Positions 1-7,603 of a DNA stretch of 26,355 nt are shown here, one piece after another; within the stretch, counting starts at the first letter, position 1, and every line of letters begins with the position of its first letter. This DNA is from JANNMJ01 sp031426455. GTDB lineage: Bacteria; Bacteroidota; Bacteroidia; Cytophagales; Hymenobacteraceae. The position numbers and the translations under genes were made by a program. Under the pieces are notes generated by a model that did not search any database, was not told the origin of the DNA, and was given only the letters and a program-made list of their open reading frames with translations. The DNA lies in contig JANPLI010000053.1 in assembly GCA_031426455.1 (NCBI GenBank), positions 1 through 26,355 on the forward strand, given 5' to 3'.

Positions 1-443
1 TCCAGGGAGGCCGTTTCCGCTGCGCCGCTAGCCAGCAGTGGCCGGCTGGCTAGCGGCGCAGCGGCCGGCGCCAGGAGCCGGGCGGCCAATACGGCCGGGG
101 CTACATCGAGCCACACGACGCGGCCGTGCGCCAGCAGCCAGTCCATCGAAGCGTGAAAGCACGGGGTGCCGCCCCCGGTAGCCAGCACCAGAGGCGTGGC
201 CGTCGCCACCCGTCGCAGGGTGGCAGCTTCGCGTACCCGGAAAGCGACCTCGCCTTCGGCTGTAAACAGGGCCGCGATGGACGTACCGGTTTCGGCCGCA
301 ATTACCTCATCGAGGTCCAGAAAGGGCCAATCCAGCGCCGTTGCTAGTGCCCGACCCAGCGTGGATTTACCGGAACCGGGCAGCCCGATGAGGAAAATGC
401 GGGGTGGGTAGGCAGCGTCCGTCTCGACCGGCGCGGCGCTCAT
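1..443 (-). CDS. aroK: Shikimate kinase, C-terminus cut by window edge
   Basis: Shikimate kinase phosphorylates shikimate with ATP in the cytoplasmic chorismate (aromatic amino acid) pathway. The visible 147 residues, read from the ATG at 443, contain Walker A GLPGSGKST (residues 20-28), the shikimate-binding DLD (43-45), the FRVRE arginine region (68-72), the GGG loop (90-92) and the lid-associated RPLL (134-137). The family is usually about 165-180 residues, so only a short C-terminal part lies beyond position 1. The ATG overlaps the stop of the upstream cupin gene (ATGA), which implies translational coupling. The stretch encoding PLASRPLLASGAA also forms a 20-bp perfect inverted repeat (17-64). 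Assignment is firm; the family motifs are directly visible. Confidence 0.93.
   Translation of the reverse strand, partial: MSAAPVETDAAYPPRIFLIGLPGSGKSTLGRALATALDWPFLDLDEVIAAETGTSIAALFTAEGEVAFRVREAATLRRVATATPLVLATGGGTPCFHASMDWLLAHGRVVWLDVAPAVLAARLLAPAAAPLASRPLLASGAAETASL
17..64. repeat. 20-bp perfect inverted repeat inside aroK
   Basis: Arms at 17-36 and 45-64 are exact reverse complements, separated by 8 nt (37-44). Both arms are in the aroK reading frame and encode the residues around the conserved RPLL motif. No T-run follows, so a normal terminator is unlikely. Confidence 0.9.
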
Positions 444-844
444 TGAACTGCCTCCGGGACTGGCTCGCGGTTGACGGTCGCCAGATCAAAAGCCGGGACG
501 CAGACCGACCAATACTCACATTCTTCGGCGTACGGGTTCGCGTAGCGCACCAGGGCGCCAGCCCGCGTCAGCAGCGACTGCCCGGCCGTCAGCACGAGGG
601 CTTCACCTTCCACTTCGATCACTTTCCGTCCCCGCACGACGATGGTGATTTCGTCGAACTCCGGGCGCTGCGCCGGTTCGCTCCAGCCGGGCGGGGCCAC
701 CATATGCGCCAAGCTATAGCCGGACGTGCCTGTGGAAGCCAGTCCGAGGTGTTCTTCGATCAGCTTGCCGTCGGTGGTGGGAATGCGCACTGGCGCCGTG
801 GGCCGGACGTAGTGGCGATCAGTAGGAAGCGAGGGATAAGCCAT
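440..844 (-). CDS. Cupin-domain protein
   Basis: This 134-residue protein has a single-cupin layout. The first motif region is around PGWSEPAQRPEFDEITIVVRG (residues about 52-73). The second is in the segment TAGQSLLTRAGALVRYANPY (about 86-105). The first motif keeps a glutamate-rich stretch but lacks the classical paired histidines, so metal binding and catalysis are uncertain. Small cupins of this kind include sugar- or amine-binding proteins and EutQ-like members; the substrate cannot be read from sequence. It lies 27 bp downstream of the Kazal protein on the same strand and its stop overlaps the aroK start, so the three genes may be one operon. No signal peptide is seen, so it is probably cytoplasmic. 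Confidence 0.75.
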   Translation of the reverse strand: MAYPSLPTDRHYVRPTAPVRIPTTDGKLIEEHLGLASTGTSGYSLAHMVAPPGWSEPAQRPEFDEITIVVRGRKVIEVEGEALVLTAGQSLLTRAGALVRYANPYAEECEYWSVCVPAFDLATVNREPVPEAVQ

Positions 845-871
845 TGAAAACGAAGCAGAAACTGTGAGTTG

Positions 872-1222
872 CTATGGGTTTCGTGACGGTTTGCCGGTTT
901 TGTCGGACGGCGTTTGACAGGAGCCGGACACATATCGGATGACTCCGGCATTGTCGGCCATACAGGCATTGGGGTAAGTCTGGCCGTCGCAGCCGCAGAC
1001 GGGCTGGTAGATTTCGGCGCAGGCTGCATCCGGCCTGATTCGGGTTGAATCTATACAGGAACTGGCCGGGCCAGCAGCCGTTTTTTCCATCCGGCAAGCG
1101 GACGCAGCAAGCAGGAGCCCTAGCGCCAGGGCACTACGGCGAGTAAGACGACGACGCAGCAGAAGGAGCAGAACCGACACAAATACAAAGATGCGCCCGG
1201 TACGACGCAGCGCCCGCCGCAC
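872..1222 (-). CDS. Kazal-type protease-inhibitor domain lipoprotein
   Basis: This is a 116-residue protein. After an arginine-rich start and a hydrophobic stretch (ALALGLLLAASAC, ending at Cys43) comes a Kazal-like domain. Its core pattern is C-x7-C-G-C-DGQTYPNAC-x3-NAGV-x7-C (about residues 59-103), with the PVCGCDGxTYxNxC signature typical of bacterial Kazal domains. The AASAC segment could act as a lipobox, making it an exported lipoprotein, although Ala at -3 is not the best residue. The true start may be further in than the ATG at 1222, because the first 25 residues are unusually basic. Kazal domains inhibit serine proteases; the target here is unknown. It is divergent from the YtxH-CsbD gene and upstream of the cupin gene on the same strand. 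Confidence 0.72.
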   Translation of the reverse strand: MRRALRRTGRIFVFVSVLLLLLRRRLTRRSALALGLLLAASACRMEKTAAGPASSCIDSTRIRPDAACAEIYQPVCGCDGQTYPNACMADNAGVIRYVSGSCQTPSDKTGKPSRNP

Positions 1223-1369
1223 CGGGGCGGGGAACGCCGGGGCGCTAACCCTCCACCGGAACCGCGCGTATAGGGCGCCACCAGGCTAGCAACGCGGGGT
1301 TTCCAACCGCCCGTTGCTTCGTAGTTTCGGCCCTACAAATCCCCCCATTTCCCCCATTTATCAAGCAAG

Positions 1370-1810
1370 ATGAGCCAGTACGAAGATTTTGATAATGACG
1401 CTTTCGCCGAAGGTGAAGACCGCGACACCGCCGGTAAAGTGATTCTGGCAGCCCTGGCTGGCGCCGCTGCCGGCGCCGTAGTGGGCCTGTTGCTGGCCCC
1501 TGACAAAGGAGCTAATACGGTTGCCTCGCTCCGGGCCACGGCCGGTCGCTACGGCGAGCAGTTAGAGGGTACGCTGAAAAAATATGTCGAGAAACTCGAA
1601 GACCTGGGCGTGACGGGTGCCGGCGCTTCGTTGGCGCTCAAAGGCGATTGGAACGAGTTGAAAGGCCAGCTAAAAAGTCAATATGCTGACCTCACCGACG
1701 ACGACCTGACCTACGCCGAAGGCCAGGCCGACACCCTGGTGGGCAATATTCAGCGCCGCCTGGGTAAAACCAAGCGCGAAGTCGTGCAGCTGCTGAACGA
1801 CCTCGGGTAG
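1370..1810 (+). CDS. YtxH-CsbD fusion stress protein
   Basis: This 146-residue protein combines two small stress-protein modules. Residues about 22-50 form a YtxH-type glycine/alanine-rich hydrophobic segment (ALAGAAAGAVVGLLLAPDKG), followed by a helical linker. Residues about 88-146 match a CsbD-like helical domain with the LKGDWNELKGQLK start and the LTDDDLTYAEGQ centre. Both families are associated with general stress and envelope stress in bacteria, but their molecular role is not established. The N-terminus is acidic and lacks a signal peptide, so the hydrophobic segment is probably a membrane anchor. A strong terminator follows at 1835-1885. The second YtxH gene downstream shares the GLLLAPDxGxN motif, suggesting an old duplication. 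Confidence 0.85.
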   Translation: MSQYEDFDNDAFAEGEDRDTAGKVILAALAGAAAGAVVGLLLAPDKGANTVASLRATAGRYGEQLEGTLKKYVEKLEDLGVTGAGASLALKGDWNELKGQLKSQYADLTDDDLTYAEGQADTLVGNIQRRLGKTKREVVQLLNDLG

Positions 1811-1834
1811 AAGCCTGCGCCGCCTGCAAAGGCG

Positions 1835-1885
1835 CCAAAAACCGGGGGGGGGCAAAACATTTTGAAAGCCCCCAACGGTTTTTGG
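1835..1885 (+). terminator. Rho-independent terminator after the YtxH-CsbD gene
   Basis: The arms CCAAAAACCG (1835-1844) and CGGTTTTTGG (1876-1885) pair perfectly. They are extended by a G-run (1845-1852) facing GCCCCC (1868-1873), with a loop in between. The 3' arm supplies the T5 tract. The symmetric A5/T5 means it could stop transcription on both strands. Confidence 0.7.
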
Positions 1886-1897
1886 GTTCGGCGCGCT

Positions 1898-1905
1898 TAT
1901 ATTTG
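1898..1905 (+). promoter_or_regulatory. Candidate -7 element of the second YtxH gene
   Basis: TATATTTG matches the Bacteroidota -7 consensus TAnnTTTG exactly. No good TTTG -33 box is found at the usual ~19-nt spacing. It would give a leader of about 130 nt before the ATG at 2043. Confidence 0.45.
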
Positions 1906-2042
1906 ACAACGCATTGCGAAACCGGTGCGTTAGAGGCCCCGATGCGGTCGATGGCGTTTGTCATTGGTCACCTCCAGTAGCCGCCCGTTTCCGGAATCGC
2001 CTGCTTGATTTTGTAACGTTCACCCCTTTACTTTTCCAAAAG

Positions 2043-2438
2043 ATGAGCAATAAAAAAGTTCTGATCTCCCTGTTGGCTGGCGCGGCCGCTGGCACCATCG
2101 CCGGTTTGCTGCTGGCCCCGGATTCCGGCAAAAACTCGCGCACGAGCCTGAAAAACTCGGCGACGAAAATCGGCGATGATCTGAAAACGAAGTCCTCGAA
2201 GTGGACCTCGGACCTCGACCGCATCGTGCGCGACGGCTTGGCCAAAGTGCAGGATGCTTCCGCGAAGCTGAATGTCGGCGAGTTGGTGGCTTCCGGCAAG
2301 AAAAGCGCTGAGGATCTGCTCGGCTCATTCTCTTCGGAAGTGAGCGGCAAGTCGGGCGGCAGCAGCGTCAAAGCGACGGCCGAAACCGCTGCCGTGCAGA
2401 GCGAAGCCCATACGAACCCAGGCACGTCGCCCAGCTAG
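2043..2438 (+). CDS. YtxH domain-containing protein
   Basis: This is a 131-residue protein. Residues 6-30 carry the YtxH hydrophobic segment (ISLLAGAAAGTIAGLLLAPDSG), followed by a Lys/Ser-rich, mostly helical region and a low-complexity Ala/Ser/Thr tail. The open frame continues upstream to 1914, but the ATG at 2043 is preferred: family members start directly with MSNKK-type residues, and the upstream 43 codons have no coding character. YtxH proteins are small membrane-associated stress proteins of unknown mechanism. The gene lies between two terminators, so it is probably monocistronic. It shares the GLLLAPDxG core with the YtxH-CsbD protein just upstream. Confidence 0.85.
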   Translation: MSNKKVLISLLAGAAAGTIAGLLLAPDSGKNSRTSLKNSATKIGDDLKTKSSKWTSDLDRIVRDGLAKVQDASAKLNVGELVASGKKSAEDLLGSFSSEVSGKSGGSSVKATAETAAVQSEAHTNPGTSPS

Positions 2439-2477
2439 TAACGGGGCCGCTTGAAACAAGTGGCTTTCCTGCCCCAT

Positions 2478-2519
2478 AAAAAGCCCGCTGCGAGAATTCG
2501 CAGCGGGCTTTTTTATTTT
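2478..2519. terminator. Bidirectional Rho-independent terminator
   Basis: The perfect 12-bp stem AAGCCCGCTGCG (2481-2492) / CGCAGCGGGCTT (2499-2510) has a 6-nt loop, A-residues on its left and a T-rich tail on its right. It sits between the convergent YtxH gene (plus) and the hypothetical gene ending at 2542 (minus), so it can serve both. Confidence 0.92.
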
Positions 2520-2541
2520 CCGACCGACAAGTAAGACGCCT

Positions 2542-2955
2542 CTACGCCTCCTCGCTCGGTTCGATTTCCACTCTAGGCGGCAGCACCCGAAACTTTTCGT
2601 AGTTGGCATCGTCGCGCCAGAAAGCGCGGGCGCGGCGTTGTTGCTCCTCCAGAAAATTTTCGTCCTGTTTCAGCGCCCGCCACTCGCCGAAACCAAGGCG
2701 CTCGCAAAGGCGGTAGAAAGCATCGGCCTGCCCCTGATTACCCTTGATGCGCACCAGGGCCGACAATAAGGGTCGGTCGGCCTGATGTTCAATGGTGGTG
2801 ATCTCGGCGATCATCTCCAGCAGGCGCGCGCGCTCGTGCGAGGACTCCAGGTTCAGGCCCAACTCGGTTTCGTTGTTGAGCGTCAGGAGCGAAATGGTAC
2901 CGCCCATAGTGCGGGCCAAACGAATCAGCGCGTGACGAACGCGGGAATGAGGCAT
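2542..2955 (-). CDS. Conserved-looking hypothetical protein, 137 aa
   Basis: Function not recognised. From the ATG at 2955 the protein is soluble, highly charged and mostly helical. There is a basic N-terminus (MPHSRVRHALIRLART), a central region LLEMIAEITTIEHQADRP, and a C-terminal Arg/Glu-rich helix with aromatic residues (EEQQRRARAFWRDDANYEKF). The open frame extends to a GTG at 3093, but the extra 46 residues are Pro/Arg/Cys-rich without domain character and are more likely leader. No signal peptide or membrane segment is visible. It is downstream of proline dehydrogenase on the same strand but 250 bp away, so co-transcription is uncertain. Confidence 0.7.
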   Translation of the reverse strand: MPHSRVRHALIRLARTMGGTISLLTLNNETELGLNLESSHERARLLEMIAEITTIEHQADRPLLSALVRIKGNQGQADAFYRLCERLGFGEWRALKQDENFLEEQQRRARAFWRDDANYEKFRVLPPRVEIEPSEEA

Positions 2956-3208
2956 ACGGAAGGCCCGGGCAATAATAGCCGGACAGCGACAGGTGGGAGA
3001 AACAGGCCCGACGACCAAAACCAAGGGCCGGGCAGAAACAAGACGTTCGACCGGCCGCAGGCCGCCAACCGGCGCCCCGCAGCGCGGCGGCACTGCAAAA
3101 TAACGCCCCTTCTCCGTATTTACGCTGCCTCCGCCTCTTGCCGGGTGGACGCTAACCTGGCGCCCGCGTTGAAATAGGCGCTGGGCGGGCGGCGCGGGCA
3201 GAGTTGCC

Positions 3209-4456
3209 TCAGCGGCGGGTCCGCGCCTGTCGCCGCCGGTTCAGTTCGCGCTGAATCAGCAGAAACTCGCGCGATGACTGCCCGGCGATGGCCGTGTTTT
3301 CGTCAGCACGGCGCAGCAGGTAGGGCATTACGGCCTCTACGGGGCCGTAAGGCACGTACTTGGCCACCCGGTAGCCACCGTTAGCGAGGTTATAGGACAG
3401 ATTGTCGCTCATTCCGTAGAGCTGCGCAAAGTAGATGCGCGCATCGTCCGGCGCGATATTGTGCTGGTGCATCAGCTCGGTCAGCAGCTTGCTGGACGCC
3501 TCGTTGTGGGTGCCGGCGCAGATGGCCAACCGGTCGAGGTGTTCGACGGAGAAGCGCAGCGCGTCGTCGTAGAGCTGGTCCGTGGCGGCTTTCGACGGAT
3601 TCATTGGGTTGGCATAACCCTGTTTTTCGGCGCGGCGGGTTTCCTTCTCCAGGTAAGCGCCGCGCACCAGCTTGGCCCCCACGTGAAAGCCTCCGGCCGT
3701 GGCCTGCGCGTGGTCGGCCTGGAAGGCCGCCAGGCGGTCGTGCCGGTAAAGCTGATACGTGTTGTAGATCAGGACTTTCTCGCGGTTGTAGCGCCGCATC
3801 ATCTCCAGCGCCCATTGGTCGATGGTTTCCTGCATCCAGCTTTCCTCGGCATCGATGAACACGCGCACCCCCAACTCGTGCGCCCGCCGGCAGATAGCGT
3901 CGGTGCGGGCCAGCCCGCGGTCGAGGGCGGCCTGCTGGTCCTGGGTCAATGGTTTGCCGCTCTGGGCGCGGGCCAGCAACTCGGAATCCGCCAGACCCGT
4001 GACTTTGAACACCGAAAACGGAATCTGTCGCTCGCCGGCCTGTGCGGCCATTTCGACGGTGGCGCTGATTTCGCGTTGGGTTCGGTCGAAAGACGCTTCG
4101 TCGCCTTCGCCTTCCACGGAATAGTCGAGGATGGTGCCGATGCCGAAACGCGCCAGCTCGGCGATCACCGGGCGGCACTGCTGAATCGTTTCGCCGCCGC
4201 AGAACTGCTTGAACACCGTTTGCCGGACGGCCCATTTCGTGCCTGGCAACCCCAGCCGGAACGCGCCGCGCAGCAGCGCGCCGCCCGCCTTCACGGCTAC
4301 GTTCGAGTTCATCGTGGCGAAGAGGGCGTACATCTGTCGCAGCTCCGAATCCGACTTGGACGCAAACGCCACTTCCGTGTTTTCAAACGAAAGCGGCCCG
4401 GCCGGCGAACCGGAAGCGGAAGAAGGCGTAGCGGCGGCGGAGGGGCGAACGGGCAT
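3209..4456 (-). CDS. putA: Proline dehydrogenase
   Basis: FAD-dependent proline dehydrogenase oxidises proline to pyrroline-5-carboxylate, the first step of proline catabolism to glutamate. The 415-residue protein is a stand-alone enzyme, without the P5C dehydrogenase part of bifunctional PutA. Visible family motifs are the barrel strand RVFIDAEESWMQ, the KLVRGAYLEKE motif, AICAGTHN, QLYGMSDNLSYNLA, and the C-terminal YLLRRADENTAI, whose arginine pair binds substrate carboxylate. The ATG at 4456 is preferred over an upstream TTG at 4486, because a TAnnTTTG -7 element (4484-4491) overlaps the latter. Length fits Bacteroidota monofunctional ProDH. Family identity is firm; the symbol is by analogy. 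Confidence 0.95.
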   Translation of the reverse strand: MPVRPSAAATPSSASGSPAGPLSFENTEVAFASKSDSELRQMYALFATMNSNVAVKAGGALLRGAFRLGLPGTKWAVRQTVFKQFCGGETIQQCRPVIAELARFGIGTILDYSVEGEGDEASFDRTQREISATVEMAAQAGERQIPFSVFKVTGLADSELLARAQSGKPLTQDQQAALDRGLARTDAICRRAHELGVRVFIDAEESWMQETIDQWALEMMRRYNREKVLIYNTYQLYRHDRLAAFQADHAQATAGGFHVGAKLVRGAYLEKETRRAEKQGYANPMNPSKAATDQLYDDALRFSVEHLDRLAICAGTHNEASSKLLTELMHQHNIAPDDARIYFAQLYGMSDNLSYNLANGGYRVAKYVPYGPVEAVMPYLLRRADENTAIAGQSSREFLLIQRELNRRRQARTRR

Positions 4457-4483
4457 CGGAAGCAACAGGAGATAAGCGTTGAG

Positions 4484-4491
4484 CAAAGTTA
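4484..4491 (-). promoter_or_regulatory. Candidate -7 promoter element of proline dehydrogenase
   Basis: Read on the minus strand this is TAACTTTG, an exact TAnnTTTG match, 27 nt upstream of the ATG at 4456. No convincing -33 TTTG is seen. It supports the chosen start. Confidence 0.5.
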
Positions 4492-4593
4492 AGCCGGAGG
4501 CACCCGGTGCCGGGCAACGGCCACTCCAGAAACAGCCAACCGCGTCGGGCGTTCGGGGTTAGGGGCTGAAAGCACAACTTTTGAGGAAGCACA

Positions 4594-4649
4594 GAAAAAC
4601 CGCCCTCGTCGGTAGTCCGGCCATAAGGCCCGACTACCGACGAGGGCGG
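4594..4649 (-). terminator. Rho-independent terminator of the T9SS-secreted protein gene
   Basis: Perfect 18-bp arms at 4600-4617 and 4632-4649 enclose a loop that can itself pair (GGCC-ATAA-GGCC). On the minus strand the stem is followed by TTTTTC (from the A-run at 4595-4599). It sits just downstream of the stop codon at 4671. Confidence 0.92.
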
Positions 4650-4670
4650 CATCAAACTCAAACCGATGCG

Positions 4671-7469
4671 CTATGGCCGGCTGACGAGCAACCGCTGCCG
4701 TACGGGGGCAGCACCGGGCAGGTGCAGGCGCAAGGTGTAGACGCCCGCCGCCAGGTCGGTCAGCGGCAACCGGAGCTGCGTCGAACCGGCACTTACGGCG
4801 CGGGTTTCCCGGCGCACGGTCTGGCCCAGCGCATTGATGATCAGCACTTCGGCCAAGCCCGCCGTGGTGGCTTCCGCCTGTAGCGTGACGGCGGTGGTAG
4901 CCGGATTCGGGTACAGCGTCAGGCCCGTGCCGGCCGGGCGTTCGTGGGCCAGGCCGGTGGGTTGCTGCACCAGCGTGGTGGCTTCGTTGGTGGATACGGG
5001 CGCGTTGAAGTCGAAATAAATGTGCGCCGTGTTCGGAATCACTTCGCCCGCCGTTACGGTGGGTTGCGGCGTGATGCGGAAGCGTACGAAACCCTGGGAG
5101 CGGAGCAGATCGACGCTGGTGTGGGGCAGGTTGATGCGCGGGAAGCGCACCGTCAGCAGGCCCTCGCCGTTGAGGCTCCAGTTGCAGTTGTGCGACTGCG
5201 CGATGAGCTGCACCGTATTGATTTGCAGCTTGCTGAGGGGCAGCGAATCGCGGATCAGGACGGTGAAGGCCGTGTCAGTGCCGAGGTTCTGAAACCGGAT
5301 CGTGTAGTCCAGCGGCTCACCCGCGGAGACTTGTGCCGGCGACAGACGGATATGGTTGACTTCGATGTCGTTAGGGTCGTAGGAGCCCGTAACGGTCTGG
5401 CGGAGAGTGTCGCGATTGTCGCGCGGCACTACGTCGCCGGTGGCAAACAAATCGGCGCTGGACGTCAGCACCGTGCCCAGCGGCACGTTTACCGGCAGGC
5501 TGGCCTGCATATCGAAGGAAAAGCGCCCAAACGGTTGGATAGCGGCGGGCAGACGCCATTGAAGCCGCTGGCCACGCACGGTGGCCGTGCCCGACGAACT
5601 GATGTATTGCAGGACGGTGTCGAGGTGAACCGTCAGCAGGGAGTCGGGAAAGCTGAACACCGTGGTACCCACGTTTTCGATGGTGGCCCGGTAGCGGGTG
5701 ATGAAGCCGGGCCGGGCGGGTGTGTAGGGCGTCAGCGTGAGGCGCACATCGCGGACGTTGAAGTCCGGGGCGATGCCGAAGGGGCGGTCTGGAGCTTCCT
5801 GGCCGTAGTCGCTGAAACGCCCCGTATAGGCACCGCTGAGGGGCGCCGAGAGGTGGTAGTACCGCGGCAGGTACGGCATCGTGACGCGGTAGGCGCCGGT
5901 GTCCGTGTAGATTTTATAAATGCCGGTGGCATAATTGCTGACCCGGCGCTGCACGGTTTCCACCACGGCGGCGGTGCCCTGAAACAAGCCTTCGTTGGCA
6001 TTTTGAACACCGTCGTTGTTGGCATCGAGGAAGATGAAGCCGCTGACCGGGCAGCCGGGGTCGAGGCGCACGAGGTGCATCGTCATCACGCCGTTGAAGC
6101 GGTCCTGGGTGGTGATGCCATCGAAGGAAAGCTGGTAGTCAGTACTGCCCATAAAGAAGAGGCTGCCGCGGTCGCCGAGCACCAAGCCTCCGTCGTAGTT
6201 GTAGCCGAGCTGTGAGTCGTTGGTTTTCACCCAGCGCGCGTCACCCTGCGCGGTGCAGCTCACGATCACTGCTTGGGTGGTACCGTGGTTTTCGACGGTG
6301 AACGGGGGGATGCGGATGCGGTTTCCCGCGAAGGAGATCGTGAAATACAGGTTGTCCTGGGCATCGATCAGCACCCGGCCGAGCTGACTAAAGAAAGGGC
6401 CGAAACCAGGCGGTTGCGGGTCGCCACTGAACCGTTTGAGCCAGAGCGGCTGCCCGGCAGGGCTGATTTTCAGCAGAAAGCCGCTGGAATCCAGCGAAGG
6501 CGGCAGCGTGGCCACGGTTAGGGGTCCCTGCGCACTACCCGTGGCGAAGGTGTTGCCCTGCGAATCGGTGACGGTGCTATTGCCGGCAGTATAATCCGGG
6601 CATAAAACGGGAATCGCCCACTGTGCATTCCCAACCGCATTGAGGTGCGCCACGAAGGTGCTGAGATTCGACACGGTAGCGGGCGCTTGCAGGTAAATGG
6701 GCGCCCCGGGAGTGTTCGGAAACGATATTCCGGCCGTGTTATTAAACACCCCGGTCAGCGTCATTCCACCCTGCGCGGGCAAATTGATGTCGGCGATCGT
6801 CCCACCACCCCCAAGCTGAGAAACCAGGCTGAACGTGCCGGACTCGTCCCACTTGCCGACGAATACCGTCGCCGTCGTCGACCACAGCGCCATTCCGGCG
6901 AAGGTGGTGATGCCAGAGGTCGTGCAACCGGCGTAGCAACCGCCACCGGGGGCCACGGTAAGGGCCGTGATACCACCTGCGCCGATTCCATTCAGGGTTT
7001 CGGCTACTTGCTGCACCCACCGAACGGTGCCATCAGCGTCGAAGCGGGCCAGAAAATGCCCTTTGGTGGCCACCGTATAAGGGCCCATCACGAAGGCGCT
7101 GTCATTGGCGCCAGCTAGGTATACGCCACCGGCCGGGTCCACTGCTAGGGCCTCAACGTAATCGTAACGCGGACTGCCACCCGTGCGGAGCCAGAGCAGC
7201 GTACCGGCGGGCGAATATTTGGCCACGAAGACATCGCCCGCATACGGCGGATGGGGGCCGGCTGTAACCGATTGCCCCTGCGCGGAGAGCCGCCCCGTGA
7301 ACGTGCCCATTTCATAAACATTGCCGGCCTGGTCGCGGGCGATGCTTTTGCCGCCAAAGGTGTTGATGCCGCCGGTCAAGGGTTCCACCCACGCCGTGCG
7401 CTGTGCCCGCGCCGGGCTGAAGGCGCCGGCCAGCAGCGCGATGATTAGAAGAAGTCGAAACGCTTTCAT
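4671..7469 (-). CDS. Secreted propeller-type protein with T9SS sorting domain
   Basis: This 932-residue protein begins at the ATG at 7469 with a clear signal peptide (hydrophobic LLLIIALLAGAF, cleavage near ARA-Q at 22/23). Residues about 35-470 contain repeated SBBP-like units such as ARDQAGNVYEMGTF and AVDPAGGVYLAGAND, consistent with a beta-propeller. Next come an SdrD_B-like segment (VSGFIFLDANNDGVQNANEG) and conserved-repeat (DUF11-like/DUF7619) domains with SYDPNDIEVNHI and the end TAHIYFDFNAPVSTNEA. The C-terminal ~75 residues are a type A T9SS signal with LYPNPATTAVTLQ, LGQTV and LAAGVYTLRL. It should be exported and anchored or released at the outer surface. Ligand and role are unknown. 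It may be co-expressed with the sigma/barrel pair upstream. Confidence 0.93.
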   Translation of the reverse strand: MKAFRLLLIIALLAGAFSPARAQRTAWVEPLTGGINTFGGKSIARDQAGNVYEMGTFTGRLSAQGQSVTAGPHPPYAGDVFVAKYSPAGTLLWLRTGGSPRYDYVEALAVDPAGGVYLAGANDSAFVMGPYTVATKGHFLARFDADGTVRWVQQVAETLNGIGAGGITALTVAPGGGCYAGCTTSGITTFAGMALWSTTATVFVGKWDESGTFSLVSQLGGGGTIADINLPAQGGMTLTGVFNNTAGISFPNTPGAPIYLQAPATVSNLSTFVAHLNAVGNAQWAIPVLCPDYTAGNSTVTDSQGNTFATGSAQGPLTVATLPPSLDSSGFLLKISPAGQPLWLKRFSGDPQPPGFGPFFSQLGRVLIDAQDNLYFTISFAGNRIRIPPFTVENHGTTQAVIVSCTAQGDARWVKTNDSQLGYNYDGGLVLGDRGSLFFMGSTDYQLSFDGITTQDRFNGVMTMHLVRLDPGCPVSGFIFLDANNDGVQNANEGLFQGTAAVVETVQRRVSNYATGIYKIYTDTGAYRVTMPYLPRYYHLSAPLSGAYTGRFSDYGQEAPDRPFGIAPDFNVRDVRLTLTPYTPARPGFITRYRATIENVGTTVFSFPDSLLTVHLDTVLQYISSSGTATVRGQRLQWRLPAAIQPFGRFSFDMQASLPVNVPLGTVLTSSADLFATGDVVPRDNRDTLRQTVTGSYDPNDIEVNHIRLSPAQVSAGEPLDYTIRFQNLGTDTAFTVLIRDSLPLSKLQINTVQLIAQSHNCNWSLNGEGLLTVRFPRINLPHTSVDLLRSQGFVRFRITPQPTVTAGEVIPNTAHIYFDFNAPVSTNEATTLVQQPTGLAHERPAGTGLTLYPNPATTAVTLQAEATTAGLAEVLIINALGQTVRRETRAVSAGSTQLRLPLTDLAAGVYTLRLHLPGAAPVRQRLLVSRP

Positions 7470-7554
7470 CCTGAAAAAGAAAAAAACCAAGTGAGAGGAA
7501 AAGCGCCCTCCGAAGCGCCGCGCCGGCCGGACCACGGGGCTGGGGAGTGCTGCT

Positions 7555-7585
7555 GGGCAGACCGGCGCTTGCCCGAAAAGGCTGC
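7555..7585. repeat. Copy A of a 31-bp shared upstream element
   Basis: GGGCAGACCGGC-n5-CCCGAAAAGGCTGC is also found at 9939-9969, identical except within the 5-nt centre. In both places a T7 run lies 12-16 bp further on the plus strand. It lies 86-116 bp upstream of the T9SS protein start. Confidence 0.75.
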
Positions 7586-7603
7586 TAGCCGGCATCCCTT
7601 TTT

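Noticed and set aside
2956..3208. Extra gene between the 137-aa protein and proline dehydrogenase
   Set aside because: Only Pro/Arg/Cys-rich open frame is available, and no start with supporting features; treated as leader or intergenic.
4944..6215. 423-codon open frame on the plus strand
   Set aside because: Antisense to the T9SS-secreted protein gene, no recognisable domain.
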